Source of the DNA: a virus
Strand: one strand, 5' to 3'
Length of the DNA: 64,000 nucleotides
Virus record (IMG/VR): IMGVR_UViG_3300021961_000033
Location: 1 to 64,000 of that record
Shown here piece by piece: positions 41,177 to 49,750 of this stretch (position 1 is the first letter of the stretch; each line of letters opens with the position of its first letter). The notes beneath the pieces are model-generated. The model made no database searches, was not told the origin of the DNA, and saw only the letters and a list, made by a program, of their open reading frames with translations. A program made the translations under genes and the position numbers.

Positions 41177-42066
41177 TATTTTAGACCTTTCGATTTGACT
41201 TGTTGTTCTGCATCGTATTCGTGCGGGTTTTTTAATTTTTCCTTACGGATGTCTGCTTTAGTAACATGCCTGAGATCCTGCCACCATTCGCCTGTAGCAA
41301 AATGATCATACTGCCTAGCATATACATCACCCACTAAACTTTTGCCCACTTCCTTGCGGAAGCCTTTTAGATGATCCATATACTTGCCTAGTACACTGTT
41401 AATAAAAACATGACCGCCCATACTTGGACCGCCTAGGTCACGATGCCCTGCATCTGCAAAGTCCTGTACCATTTCTCCAAATATAAAACTATCATGACTC
41501 TCTTCATGATTAAAAATATCGTCGCTTTCGTATATCCAACGCCACTGACTCATAAACTCTTCAAACTGTGGGTGGCGTCTATTAAACATCATCCAACCAC
41601 ATTCTGGCCAGGTTTTGCGTCCTAGGTGTGTAGTAAGTTGTTGTTCACTGGGAGCGATCTCTTGTAAAAATTCCATAGGCATTGGAGTATGTGTACGCAC
41701 ATCACCATCACACCAGATCATAATGTCTGCATCGGTGTGTTTAGCAAAGTGCCAGAGTGCAAACACCTTGTTTGCAAATCTACTTGCATCCCATAGAAAA
41801 CTTTTCTTTGACTTGTCAGCATTCCAACCGTGAGCATGTGGATTATCTTTATGACGTTCTTGCCAGGCTTTAAGGTCTGGCAGTGTAGAGCGTTGATCCA
41901 AAACTTCTATGTTGTCAGCATTGTATGTGTTTGGCTCGTGGTCCTCTGCATAAATTGTTAACTTTACTTCACTAGGCCAGTTTTGTAGGAAGCCCTGTAT
42001 AAAGTGGTTACCGTACTTTTTATAGCCTGTAGGATGCCACGTGGTAAATACTGATAATGTACGCAT
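41176..42066 (-). CDS. Glycosyltransferase, GT-A type
   Basis: 296 aa from ATG 42066; the 5-residue longer frame would run past the divergent start. TTWHPTGYKKYG, then ADIMIWCDGDVRTHTP with a DxD (DGD near 118), ECGWMMFNRRHPQFEEF and DSFIFGEMV. Typical GT-A layout. No SD; a TAAATA box lies 5 nt upstream. Substrate unknown. Confidence 0.75.
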   Translation of the reverse strand: MRTLSVFTTWHPTGYKKYGNHFIQGFLQNWPSEVKLTIYAEDHEPNTYNADNIEVLDQRSTLPDLKAWQERHKDNPHAHGWNADKSKKSFLWDASRFANKVFALWHFAKHTDADIMIWCDGDVRTHTPMPMEFLQEIAPSEQQLTTHLGRKTWPECGWMMFNRRHPQFEEFMSQWRWIYESDDIFNHEESHDSFIFGEMVQDFADAGHRDLGGPSMGGHVFINSVLGKYMDHLKGFRKEVGKSLVGDVYARQYDHFATGEWWQDLRHVTKADIRKEKLKNPHEYDAEQQVKSKGLK

Positions 42067-42079
42067 ATTACTATTTACC

Positions 42080-42937
42080 ATGAAGATATCACACTTCCCA
42101 AATAACTTACCAACAAACCAAAATATGGTTTATCCCCAACTAATTGATGCAATAAAAAGCACAGATGAATTAGTTGAGGGGAACATGGATGCTGATGCTG
42201 CACTTATATGGAGTGTACTTTGGTTTGGCAAGATGAGTGGTAATAAGCGAGTATGGGATCATTATCGTGCACAGGGCAAGCCAGTAGTTGTTATAGAAGT
42301 TGGCGGCCTTATACGCAACGAAACTTGGAAACTAGGTATTAATGGAATAAATCGAGATGCTGATTTTGCACTGGACGTGGGCATAAATCCTGATAGGGTC
42401 AAACAATTAGGTGTCGTAAAGGAGCCCTGGAACTGTGCACAGAAGCCTTACATATTAATATGTGGTCAGCATGCTCATAGTTTACAGTGGGAAGGCATGC
42501 CAGACATGGACACCTACTTCCGCAACACTGTAACTGAAATACGCAAACAGTATGATAATCCTATTGTACTAAGAGCACATCCTCGTTTTAGAGAAAACTT
42601 ACATTTTAGTATAAGTGATCCTGGTTGGTATAAAGAGCAAAACTGTGAATGGAATATTGCAAAGCCTGTACAGAAAACTTACGACAGTTTTGACTTAGAA
42701 GACCAACTTAAAGAAACTTTTTTAACTGTAAGTTTTAGTAGTAACGCCGGCGTAAACAGTATTATAAAAGGTATTCCTAGCATAGTAAGTGAACACAGTT
42801 TAGCCTGGGATATGAGTAGTACTATGCAAGAAGTGCGTTGCTTTGCTCGTAGTGAATGGCTAATCAAGATGTGTAACATTGAATGGCGTGCTGATGAAAT
42901 AGGCACACAATGGCAGCGTTTAAGGACTAAGCTCTAA
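42080..42937 (+). CDS. Capsule-type GT-B glycosyltransferase-like protein
   Basis: 285 aa from ATG 42080, 13 nt from the divergent start at 42066. KPVVVIEVGGLIRNETWKLG, PYILICGQHAHS, PIVLRAHPRF and LTVSFSSNAGVNSIIKGIPSIV (about 216-237). Same plan as the genes at 33678 and 34580. No SD seen. It is the only plus-strand gene between two minus-strand blocks. Confidence 0.72.
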   Translation: MKISHFPNNLPTNQNMVYPQLIDAIKSTDELVEGNMDADAALIWSVLWFGKMSGNKRVWDHYRAQGKPVVVIEVGGLIRNETWKLGINGINRDADFALDVGINPDRVKQLGVVKEPWNCAQKPYILICGQHAHSLQWEGMPDMDTYFRNTVTEIRKQYDNPIVLRAHPRFRENLHFSISDPGWYKEQNCEWNIAKPVQKTYDSFDLEDQLKETFLTVSFSSNAGVNSIIKGIPSIVSEHSLAWDMSSTMQEVRCFARSEWLIKMCNIEWRADEIGTQWQRLRTKL

Positions 42938-43698
42938 CGCTCGTATCTATAATCGTAAACTTGACCATCCATCCAGGTTGTGACTAGGCCCTGATTGGAC
43001 AAGTAACCTTTTTCATATATAATTTCTGACATGTTTGTTGTTAGTAAATCTTTTTCCACTAAATGATACCAAGTTGTATTATAGTCAAGTGGTTCACTGA
43101 CTTTATAAGTCATAACCTCTATCCTGTCTACATATGCTTCTTTCTTCATATAGAAACTTTTAGTATCAAACCCGTTAAGTGCTAGCAGGTATAATAGTTG
43201 AGTAGTAGTAAATGTATTAAAACTAAGCGGCAGTGTATAGTTTGTAAACTGATGGTATAGTACATTTATTGTAGTTGGCACACACAAATAAAGCATGCCG
43301 CCGTCTGCTGTAACCTTATTAACATTATTTAAAAACCACAATGGACTCCAACTGTACTGCATGACATCATGGCACCAAACTACGTCAAACTTCTTTTCAA
43401 ACTCTCCCATGCCTTGTTCAGTATTAAAGTCATGTTTAACTGTTGTTATGTTTTTCTCTACAGGCTGTACTACATCAATTTTGTTAAGTCCAACACAGTC
43501 TATATTGAGGCGACGTCCTGGATTTTCCTCATCAAACTCATCAGTCATATTAGCCCAGTACTTTAGGTCTAATAATTCTTTACCGCAGCCTATATCTAAC
43601 ACACTACTTACACTAGTTTTGAACTCATAATGTTCATTTAACTTTTCTAGCGTTTCTAAACTATGCTCGTGACTTTCTTGCTCACTAGTAAATATCAT
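42934..43698 (-). CDS. SAM-dependent methyltransferase
   Basis: 254 aa. SVLDIGCGKELLDLKYW (33-49), VGLNKIDV, KHDFNTEQGMGEFEKKFDVVWCHDVMQY and MLYLCVPTTIN: class I methyltransferase. Substrate unknown. Converges with the plus-strand gene at 42080 (4-nt overlap). Its upstream neighbour overlaps by 4 nt. Confidence 0.8.
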   Translation of the reverse strand: MIFTSEQESHEHSLETLEKLNEHYEFKTSVSSVLDIGCGKELLDLKYWANMTDEFDEENPGRRLNIDCVGLNKIDVVQPVEKNITTVKHDFNTEQGMGEFEKKFDVVWCHDVMQYSWSPLWFLNNVNKVTADGGMLYLCVPTTINVLYHQFTNYTLPLSFNTFTTTQLLYLLALNGFDTKSFYMKKEAYVDRIEVMTYKVSEPLDYNTTWYHLVEKDLLTTNMSEIIYEKGYLSNQGLVTTWMDGQVYDYRYER

Positions 43699-44015
43699 TT
43701 ATATAATACACCTATCATACTGTACTGTCTAGCATACTGCCAGGTTTCATTAAACATTCTCAAATGATTTTCTATGCTACGAATTTTACCGTCTGTTGGT
43801 CTTTTAACAGCATCTAAACATTCATTATGTGCACTATTTAACTCTCGTTTAGCGTTAGAATAGAACTTTTGGCAATCTCTATATTTGGCCCAGGTCTCTT
43901 TAGATGTTTCTTTGTTACGCATTGCTCTAAGCATTGTATGTTTTTCTTGTTCGAAATCTTCTAAGAACCGTTCTACTTGTTCAAGCAAGTCCATTATGCG
44001 TTGATGCTTATCCAT
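43695..44015 (-). CDS. Small helical hypothetical protein
   Basis: 106 aa. Strongly charged and predicted all-helical, probably coiled coil (QVERFLEDFEQEKHTMLRAM). TAATG junction with the UvsY-like gene upstream and ATGA overlap with the methyltransferase downstream, so it bridges the recombination and glycan genes. Function unknown. Confidence 0.72.
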   Translation of the reverse strand: MDKHQRIMDLLEQVERFLEDFEQEKHTMLRAMRNKETSKETWAKYRDCQKFYSNAKRELNSAHNECLDAVKRPTDGKIRSIENHLRMFNETWQYARQYSMIGVLYK

Positions 44016-44473
44016 TATACCTGGACGTCTTCCATACCAGCAGTGCGTAACCTAACTATGTGTCCGCTCATCCACTGCTTGGAATCCAATCCTTTCATTA
44101 TGCCCAACCACTTGTTGCGTAATAAGGCAACTTCATTAATAAGTGATTCGAAGTCTACCACTTCATCTTCACCATCCACATACTTTTCTGCATCTCTGCT
44201 AGTAAGTGCTCGTGGATAGTTTTCCAGATACTTTACAAAATGTTTACGTCTAATTTTGCGTAATTGTATGTTTAAAAAATTAAGAACGGCTTCAACTTCC
44301 TGCAACTGATTGAATCTAATTTCAGTAATTGCAGGAAGTTCTTTTATACTCTTTTCTACTAAGCCGTGTATGCCTACTTCACGCCTAGCTAATTCTAGCT
44401 CTGCTTCGTAGTAAGTTATGAAATCTGGTATGTTGGCCAGATTGTCTGTAACTTTTGTATACCAGTTTATCAT
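44015..44473 (-). CDS. uvsY: UvsY-like recombination mediator
   Basis: 152 aa against T4 UvsY 137. Helix-rich with a basic middle (NIQLRKIRRKHFVKYL), an acidic DVDG-like part, then LLRNKWLGIMKGLDSKQWMSGHIVRLRTAGM, which resembles the C-terminal part of phage UvsY. UvsY loads UvsX onto gp32-coated ssDNA; uvsX and gp32 lie close upstream. Assignment rests on size, helix pattern and context, so it is tentative. Its ATG is 7 nt from a -10 box. Confidence 0.58.
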   Translation of the reverse strand: MINWYTKVTDNLANIPDFITYYEAELELARREVGIHGLVEKSIKELPAITEIRFNQLQEVEAVLNFLNIQLRKIRRKHFVKYLENYPRALTSRDAEKYVDGEDEVVDFESLINEVALLRNKWLGIMKGLDSKQWMSGHIVRLRTAGMEDVQV

Positions 44474-44480
44474 AATTATT

Positions 44481-44508
44481 ATTATATAGTATTTTGCAAA
44501 TTTGTCAA
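44481..44508 (-). promoter_or_regulatory. Sigma70-type promoter, leaderless type
   Basis: TTGACA, 16 nt, TATAAT; ATG 44473 begins 7 nt after the -10 box, without SD. Confidence 0.75.
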
Positions 44509-44528
44509 GTGCGAAATTGTAGTCAGCA

Positions 44529-44565
44529 AAATACCAGGAAGTTAATTTCTAACTTCCTGGTATTT
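44529..44565 (-). terminator. Strong bidirectional-type terminator
   Basis: Perfect 16-bp stem (AAATACCAGGAAGTTA and its complement) with a 5-nt loop. Ends the DctP-like gene; both sides are A/T-flanked. Confidence 0.8.
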
Positions 44566-44590
44566 AAGTCCATACTTGTTTATTATTAAT

Positions 44591-45535
44591 TTAGTGTGTA
44601 TTACGAATGTTGGCAACAAATCCGGGTGTGAAGAATTCATCAACAACATCATATACTGACTGTGTTAGAGCTTTAAGATTTGTTCTATCTACATCTGTCA
44701 TGCTGGAGATTGTAATACCATTTTTATCACAATCTTGTTCAAACTTTTCACAATCTTCAATAGACCATTTACGTTCTATTGCTGCTGCATTAGCAGCCGC
44801 AACTTTAAATAGCTCTTGAGTTGTTTCATCAAGTTCGTTCCAAAACTTTTTACTGACTGCAATAGTAGTCATAAACATACTATGCTGAGTTTTAAGCACA
44901 TGAGTACCTTTGAAACGCAAATAAGTTGTTTCTGCTGCATCAAGAGAACCCTGTTCAATTTCATCATAGCCATAGCCTAATTCATTATGAGTTTTAGGCT
45001 GTGCGCCAATGTTTTGCATTGTCATAAAGTTTACTGGATTACCATTTACACGCACAGTTGAATCCTGTAAATCATTTAATGAAACAATTGGCTTATTTGA
45101 ACCGATAACACGATACCCGCCACTGTATGTAAATGCGAGACCACGTAATCCTGAACGTTCTGCTAAACTATCACATAGTATTTTACCAATCGGCCCATCA
45201 ACAACTGAGCTTACATGATCATGATCACGGAATAAGAATGGCAAATCTAAAGCATAAAAATCTTTGTTAATTTTGCCAAATGCTGAAACTACTGTTTGGC
45301 TCATTGATATGCGATTATCATCTAATGCATCAAAAATTGACTCATAAGTTCCGCCAGCATCACGCACTGCTTCATCATTGTATTTTTCTACATATTCTGG
45401 TACAGTTAATACTTCAATTTTTAATGCACCTTTTGTAGTTTCTTCGATTTCTGCTGCAAATGCTTCAGCAGTTCTTAGAAACAAATGAATAGGTTCGTGT
45501 GCAATTACCCATTTTACTATTTTTTGAGTTGTCAT
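44591..45535 (-). CDS. TRAP-type solute-binding protein (DctP-like), no signal peptide
   Basis: 314 aa. WVIAHEPIHLFLRTAEAFA opens directly at the first strand, GGYRVIGSNKPI carries Arg142 and LQDSTVRVNGNPVNFM Arg162, the carboxylate-binding pair of the DctP family (PF03480). Then LRFKGTHVLKTQHSMF and ELFKVAAANAAAIE. Bacterial homologs carry a signal peptide and work in the periplasm with TRAP permease; here no signal and no permease genes are seen, so a cytoplasmic or virion role is likely. Late-type box and SD upstream. Confidence 0.88.
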   Translation of the reverse strand: MTTQKIVKWVIAHEPIHLFLRTAEAFAAEIEETTKGALKIEVLTVPEYVEKYNDEAVRDAGGTYESIFDALDDNRISMSQTVVSAFGKINKDFYALDLPFLFRDHDHVSSVVDGPIGKILCDSLAERSGLRGLAFTYSGGYRVIGSNKPIVSLNDLQDSTVRVNGNPVNFMTMQNIGAQPKTHNELGYGYDEIEQGSLDAAETTYLRFKGTHVLKTQHSMFMTTIAVSKKFWNELDETTQELFKVAAANAAAIERKWSIEDCEKFEQDCDKNGITISSMTDVDRTNLKALTQSVYDVVDEFFTPGFVANIRNTH

Positions 45536-45566
45536 AGTATGGAGACTCCTGTATATTAATATAATG

Positions 45567-45573
45567 TATTTAT
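45567..45573 (-). promoter_or_regulatory. T4-late-like promoter box
   Basis: ACATAAATAC on the minus strand, about 31 nt before ATG 45535; SD AGGAG lies between. Confidence 0.5.
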
Positions 45574-46187
45574 GTATTTTTTCTCATTAGGTAGGAGTGT
45601 ACATAAGACTCGTCAAATTGTCTTTCTACTACGGCTGGCAAACTATATCTTGTTATATATGTTTTATCTACTTTTATATTACATGAAAGGTGCCCAGGGC
45701 TACCTAAATTTGTGATATGGTATTCCCAACCCCTATCCCTAGCTTCTATTGGATATCCATCTACAAATACATTAATTCTGTTTTCACTGTATTTATCAGA
45801 TTCAGTACAAAATCTTTTTTCAGAAACATATATCCCGCAAGAGCTTCCAAAGGTTATTTTAGGATCAGTGTAGGTATCAACAGAAGCAACTGTATAATTA
45901 CACTTAATATTAGAATATATTAATTTTCCTGGTGTATTTAGACATATCTCTAATGGTATATTGCCATGCATACTATAGGGCATATTAAACTCAGCCAGAA
46001 CTTTTCTATTAATTGAAATATCCCCCATGAGCTCGTTCCATCTAACATTATAGTCTTCAAATGAAAAGTCTGTTACAACGTTAAAGTTAAACTGACTAGT
46101 ATTAAATTTTACTGTTATATCAACATGGCTGTTGTCTGAAAAAATTGCACCAATAATTTGCCACGTGCGCTCTGAGGGATTTTTCAT
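45570..46187 (-). CDS. Hypothetical protein, 205 aa
   Basis: 205 aa, starting MKNPSERTWQIIGAIFSDNS. Beta-rich, with ISINRKVLAEFNMPY and SSCGIYVSEKRFC. No recognised family; it could be a carbohydrate-binding or structural beta-sandwich. It lies 12 nt downstream of the 72-aa gene and may share its transcript with uvsX. Confidence 0.65.
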   Translation of the reverse strand: MKNPSERTWQIIGAIFSDNSHVDITVKFNTSQFNFNVVTDFSFEDYNVRWNELMGDISINRKVLAEFNMPYSMHGNIPLEICLNTPGKLIYSNIKCNYTVASVDTYTDPKITFGSSCGIYVSEKRFCTESDKYSENRINVFVDGYPIEARDRGWEYHITNLGSPGHLSCNIKVDKTYITRYSLPAVVERQFDESYVHSYLMRKNT

Positions 46188-46198
46188 ATACTTACTTA

Positions 46199-46417
46199 CT
46201 AATAATCCTCATCATCATAATCGTCGGTATCTTGGTCGTTATCGTTATATTCAACTGCTTTTGCTAGAAATTTGTCTTCTGCAGCCATGGCTTCTAGAGT
46301 TTCGTCGCTAACTCCTAAATCTATAAGCTCCCCTATCCAATGGTCGGCTGCATTCTGTTTGTCTTTGATGTACTCTCTTAAAATTATCCACGTTTCAATT
46401 AAGAGTTCATCTTCCAT
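46199..46417 (-). CDS. Small acidic protein
   Basis: 72 aa, strongly acidic C-terminus (NDNDQDTDDYDDEDY). Starts MEDELLIETWIILREYI. TAATG junction with uvsX, so the two are co-translated. A DNA-mimic or UvsX-binding role is possible, unproven. Confidence 0.72.
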   Translation of the reverse strand: MEDELLIETWIILREYIKDKQNAADHWIGELIDLGVSDETLEAMAAEDKFLAKAVEYNDNDQDTDDYDDEDY

Positions 46418-47493
46418 TATATTTCTTCCTCCACGAGTTCAGTTGTATTTTCTATAGGTTCAACTTCCATGGACTTATTTACCAATCCATTGGAAATGTC
46501 ATGCATGATAACTTCTAACTTTTCTCCATCCCAGCCCTTGCGGAACTCTAGGATTTCTTCACCAGCCGCAGTAGTATACTTTAGCCTGTTGCCTTGCTTT
46601 ACGAGTAGGCCTTGCTTTTCAAACATATCCATTAGGCCACTGTAAGGATCCATGCCTGTTTCGTATGGAATCTTAACCTGCACGCCTTCAAAAGGTTTTG
46701 CATAGCGTGTCTTCATAACCTTACACGCTGAACGGATACCATTTACTTCACTTGTCTTGTTGCCATCCAGATCTTCCTTTAACTTGAGCTTACGCATTGC
46801 AACTACAATACTTGAAGCATAGATAAAGCCTTGTCCACCAGAGATCTTGTCATCCGGATCAAACATGTCTTGTGAAGCGTATGTGTGGTTGGTACACACC
46901 ATGCCAACGTTGTAACTACCAATCATGTTTACAGTGTTACGCACAAGAGCAGTTAGTGCTTTGGGCTTACGACCCATGTCACCTTTCATATCACCCTTGT
47001 CAAACTGATCAACGTCTGTTGGTGTGAGTAGCATACCCAAACTGTCAATTACAAACAGGACCTTGGGACGATCCTCGTCAGCCATGCTCTTATAATCCTT
47101 CATGAATGTTGAAATAGTTTTAGCAACATCATCAATCATACTCATGCTCAATTTGAGCAGTTTGCTTTCATCGGTGTCAACACCAAGTGCGTGTAACCAA
47201 CTTTCATCCAGTGCGTTTTCACTATCAATAAGCACAACAAAGATGCCCTGCTCTTGTGCGTTCTTAACAATGTTAGCACTAGCAAAGTAACTCTTGCCTG
47301 CACCAGATTCCCCAGCAAATACTGTAACCTTGCCCATAGGCACACCTTTGTAAAAGTCGCCACTAATAAGGTAGTTTAGAGCATAGTTGCCTGTGCTAAT
47401 CCAATCAGTTGGATCATGGAACCCAATACTAAGTCCATCAATACTTTTAGTAATATCCTTTCGAAACTTACTTACGTCAAACGGTTTTCCCAT
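46417..47493 (-). CDS. uvsX: RecA-like recombinase UvsX
   Basis: 358 aa. Walker A GESGAGKS (61-68), Walker B VLFVIDSLGML (about 145-155), MVCTNHTYA and GGQGFIYASSIVV in the L2-like region. Length fits T4 UvsX (391 aa) slightly shortened. Forms filaments on ssDNA with gp32 and UvsY for recombination-dependent replication. SD AAGGAAAT precedes the ATG. Confidence 0.93.
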   Translation of the reverse strand: MGKPFDVSKFRKDITKSIDGLSIGFHDPTDWISTGNYALNYLISGDFYKGVPMGKVTVFAGESGAGKSYFASANIVKNAQEQGIFVVLIDSENALDESWLHALGVDTDESKLLKLSMSMIDDVAKTISTFMKDYKSMADEDRPKVLFVIDSLGMLLTPTDVDQFDKGDMKGDMGRKPKALTALVRNTVNMIGSYNVGMVCTNHTYASQDMFDPDDKISGGQGFIYASSIVVAMRKLKLKEDLDGNKTSEVNGIRSACKVMKTRYAKPFEGVQVKIPYETGMDPYSGLMDMFEKQGLLVKQGNRLKYTTAAGEEILEFRKGWDGEKLEVIMHDISNGLVNKSMEVEPIENTTELVEEEI

Positions 47494-47508
47494 AGTAATT
47501 TCCTTGCC

Positions 47509-48333
47509 TTAATTAGTTGTTATTATACTATTCTTGTTAAGTTCTTGCAAGTTATTTTTTGCTTGAACTGTAGCCTCATATCCTCTAGTAAAAATTGTTG
47601 GTTCGTACCTGAATGCATTACTTATCCATATTAAACTATTATCCGGAAAGACAGGTGCATCATATAAATCTATTTTTTGAAAATTTACTTTCATTTTATG
47701 CCAATTTGGCCAATTTTCGTATAGATTTAGTGGTGGATTATAAAATCCAGACGTAGGCTGTGCTAAGTTAACAGTTTTAGGTAATTCTGGTTGACTGTGT
47801 AGATATTCAGCAAACTCTAATTGTCTAGCACAGTAATCATATACTGTAATTGTTTTGAAATCTCCCTGCAATGCATAAAGAGCTGTTTTCCAACCACTGG
47901 CTAAACCATAAAGATGAGCACAATTGTGGGTATGAGTTATAGGCGGTTCGTTGTTGTCTAAATACACCAATTTATTACTTCGTATACAAACCTTCAAAAG
48001 ATTTTCAATAATGTATAGTTGTTTAGATCCGGGTTGATAATACCTACGTTTAAAGTCAATCGGTATTTGTTTGTCAAATTTAATAACAAATTCACTATCT
48101 TTTGCATATTTGGTATAATTATGAGAACGAAAATCAGTGGTTAGAAAATCTCCAGTTTCTAAAATTACGTCATTACTGCCTGCTAATTTTTCTGCATTAT
48201 TATAGTCAGGAACAGTAACAATATGATCTACAAAGTCTATTGCTTGATTTTTGGCATCAAACAAGAGTTTTGTTTGCGTAAATCTTAAAAGACTTTCATT
48301 ATCACAATCATGTACTATAAAAGCTGTTCGCAT
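47509..48333 (-). CDS. Hypothetical protein, possible methyltransferase-like fold
   Basis: 274 aa, starting MRTAFIVHDCDNESLLR. GLASGWKTALYAL, ITVYDYCARQLEFAEYL (acidic tip like a SAM strand), NWPNWHKMKVNF and NSLIWISNAFRYE could be a Rossmann-type fold. No canonical GxGxG, so only a guess. Overlaps the hydroxylase by 26 nt, suggesting a functional pair. Confidence 0.62.
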   Translation of the reverse strand: MRTAFIVHDCDNESLLRFTQTKLLFDAKNQAIDFVDHIVTVPDYNNAEKLAGSNDVILETGDFLTTDFRSHNYTKYAKDSEFVIKFDKQIPIDFKRRYYQPGSKQLYIIENLLKVCIRSNKLVYLDNNEPPITHTHNCAHLYGLASGWKTALYALQGDFKTITVYDYCARQLEFAEYLHSQPELPKTVNLAQPTSGFYNPPLNLYENWPNWHKMKVNFQKIDLYDAPVFPDNSLIWISNAFRYEPTIFTRGYEATVQAKNNLQELNKNSIITTN

Positions 48334-48940
48334 AACTATCCTCTAAAATTTTATTACTTATTGTAGTATGCAATATTATATGCAATCTATATTGATCACT
48401 GTTATTAAATACCATATGCCTGTTGCTAGTATCTATTATAAAAGCACTACCAACTTCAAAAGGTATCGTTCCTCTATCTAAAAATCTAAAACAACAACCT
48501 TCTGGTTGGGTAATTGCTACATTTATTTCTTTTAACCCCTGTTCAGATCTATCTGCGTGGGGGAGAATATAGCCGCCTGGTTCAAGCAGCATAAACCTAA
48601 TTCTTTTAGTTTCCTCATTTATTATAAAATTGTCTTTTATCCACTGTGTCGTTTTAGGACATTTATAGGAAAGATAAGTCCAATTATGAGGAAGGTCACT
48701 GTTTGTAGTGATATGAGTATCTACACCATATAATACTGCACTCTTCCAACCTTTATGCGACATATTAGCCCATGAATCCTGTGATCTATGGGAAACCAAA
48801 AATTCTGTATTTTGTTCATATTCTAATAGAATATCATTAACAGGAACATCTATATTAAGTCTAAGCCATGGCAAACCTGTATTATTACGAATGTAATCAG
48901 ATGAAGGTCTAAACTTTAATAATGATTGAATTGCTTTCAA
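48308..48940 (-). CDS. Asp/Asn beta-hydroxylase-like 2OG oxygenase
   Basis: 210 aa. LLEPGGYILPHADRS gives H128/D130 iron ligands, SNRHMVFN gives H175, and DQYRLHIIL Arg185. Matches the aspartyl/asparaginyl beta-hydroxylase family (PF05118), double-stranded beta helix. Target unknown; a protein residue or an amino acid. Overlaps its upstream and downstream genes by 26-32 nt. The Asn-synthetase-like gene and gp32 are close by. Confidence 0.82.
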   Translation of the reverse strand: MKAIQSLLKFRPSSDYIRNNTGLPWLRLNIDVPVNDILLEYEQNTEFLVSHRSQDSWANMSHKGWKSAVLYGVDTHITTNSDLPHNWTYLSYKCPKTTQWIKDNFIINEETKRIRFMLLEPGGYILPHADRSEQGLKEINVAITQPEGCCFRFLDRGTIPFEVGSAFIIDTSNRHMVFNNSDQYRLHIILHTTISNKILEDSYANSFYST

Positions 48941-49700
48941 GTTTAATATTCCTATGCAAAATGCTTTGTACTTGCTCTACAGATTGTTTAAAATTTCCTA
49001 AACCAACAGTATCACCAATCACAGGAAGACTATTTGCTTTACACCATTCATTATATTCTTTAGGAGCTTCTTGGGTATATGGTCTAGTAGTCTTTAGTAG
49101 TAGTTCTCCACTTAGTAAACTAAAGTCATTAGTGTCACTATCTAGTACATTTTGGTCATAAATTTCCCATTTATTGTAGGTATTTCTTCCTAAATTATTA
49201 AACTTAATGCTTACATTGTATCTGTTAAAATTAATAATCTTGTTGCCAAAAATATTATTGCAAAACCACATTCTATATGTATCAAAATTTTTAAACTTGA
49301 AATTTATAGTCTCTAAGTAGTGTATTGTATTATTAATGTCATTAAATTTTTTAAGTAATTTACTATCAGTCTTTGAGAGCAAAGTTGGTATGTGCTTGTA
49401 TTCTATAAGCAATTTTACCCATACCATATGTAAATTATTGAGAATATTCTGATTATATAAATCTATGTTTAGAAATTTACTAAAGGTAGTGTTCTTTAAC
49501 TTTGTGACAAAAAAACTGTCAACGTCAGCTAAACATTCCTGCAAATATTTTATATTGTCAAGTAATTTAGTATTGTCAATAGTAAACTTATTAGTGTTGG
49601 TTTTATTTACAGAGTCTACATAATAATTTACTAGTTCTTGATTAGTATCTATTAAATCTATATAATCGCCAGTATTTTCAAATACCAACTGTAAATTCAT
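48909..49700 (-). CDS. Hypothetical protein, Asn-rich
   Basis: 263 aa from ATG 49700 (SD GGAGTAAAC); the 10-residue longer frame starts inside the terminator after gp32. NLQLVFENTGDYIDLIDTNQELV, then a Lys/Asn-rich helical centre and WEIYDQNVLDSDTNDF. No family recognised. Overlaps the hydroxylase start by 32 nt. Confidence 0.66.
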   Translation of the reverse strand: MNLQLVFENTGDYIDLIDTNQELVNYYVDSVNKTNTNKFTIDNTKLLDNIKYLQECLADVDSFFVTKLKNTTFSKFLNIDLYNQNILNNLHMVWVKLLIEYKHIPTLLSKTDSKLLKKFNDINNTIHYLETINFKFKNFDTYRMWFCNNIFGNKIINFNRYNVSIKFNNLGRNTYNKWEIYDQNVLDSDTNDFSLLSGELLLKTTRPYTQEAPKEYNEWCKANSLPVIGDTVGLGNFKQSVEQVQSILHRNIKLESNSIIIKV

Positions 49701-49719
49701 AAGTTTACTCCGTAAGAAT

Positions 49720-49741
49720 AAGGGCGGCAAAAGCCGCCCTT
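49720..49741 (-). terminator. Rho-independent terminator after gp32
   Basis: AAGGGCGGC/GCCGCCCTT with TTTT loop on the minus strand, then ATTCTT. Lies 9 nt after the gp32 stop. Confidence 0.8.
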
Positions 49742-49750
49742 ACTTTTGCC

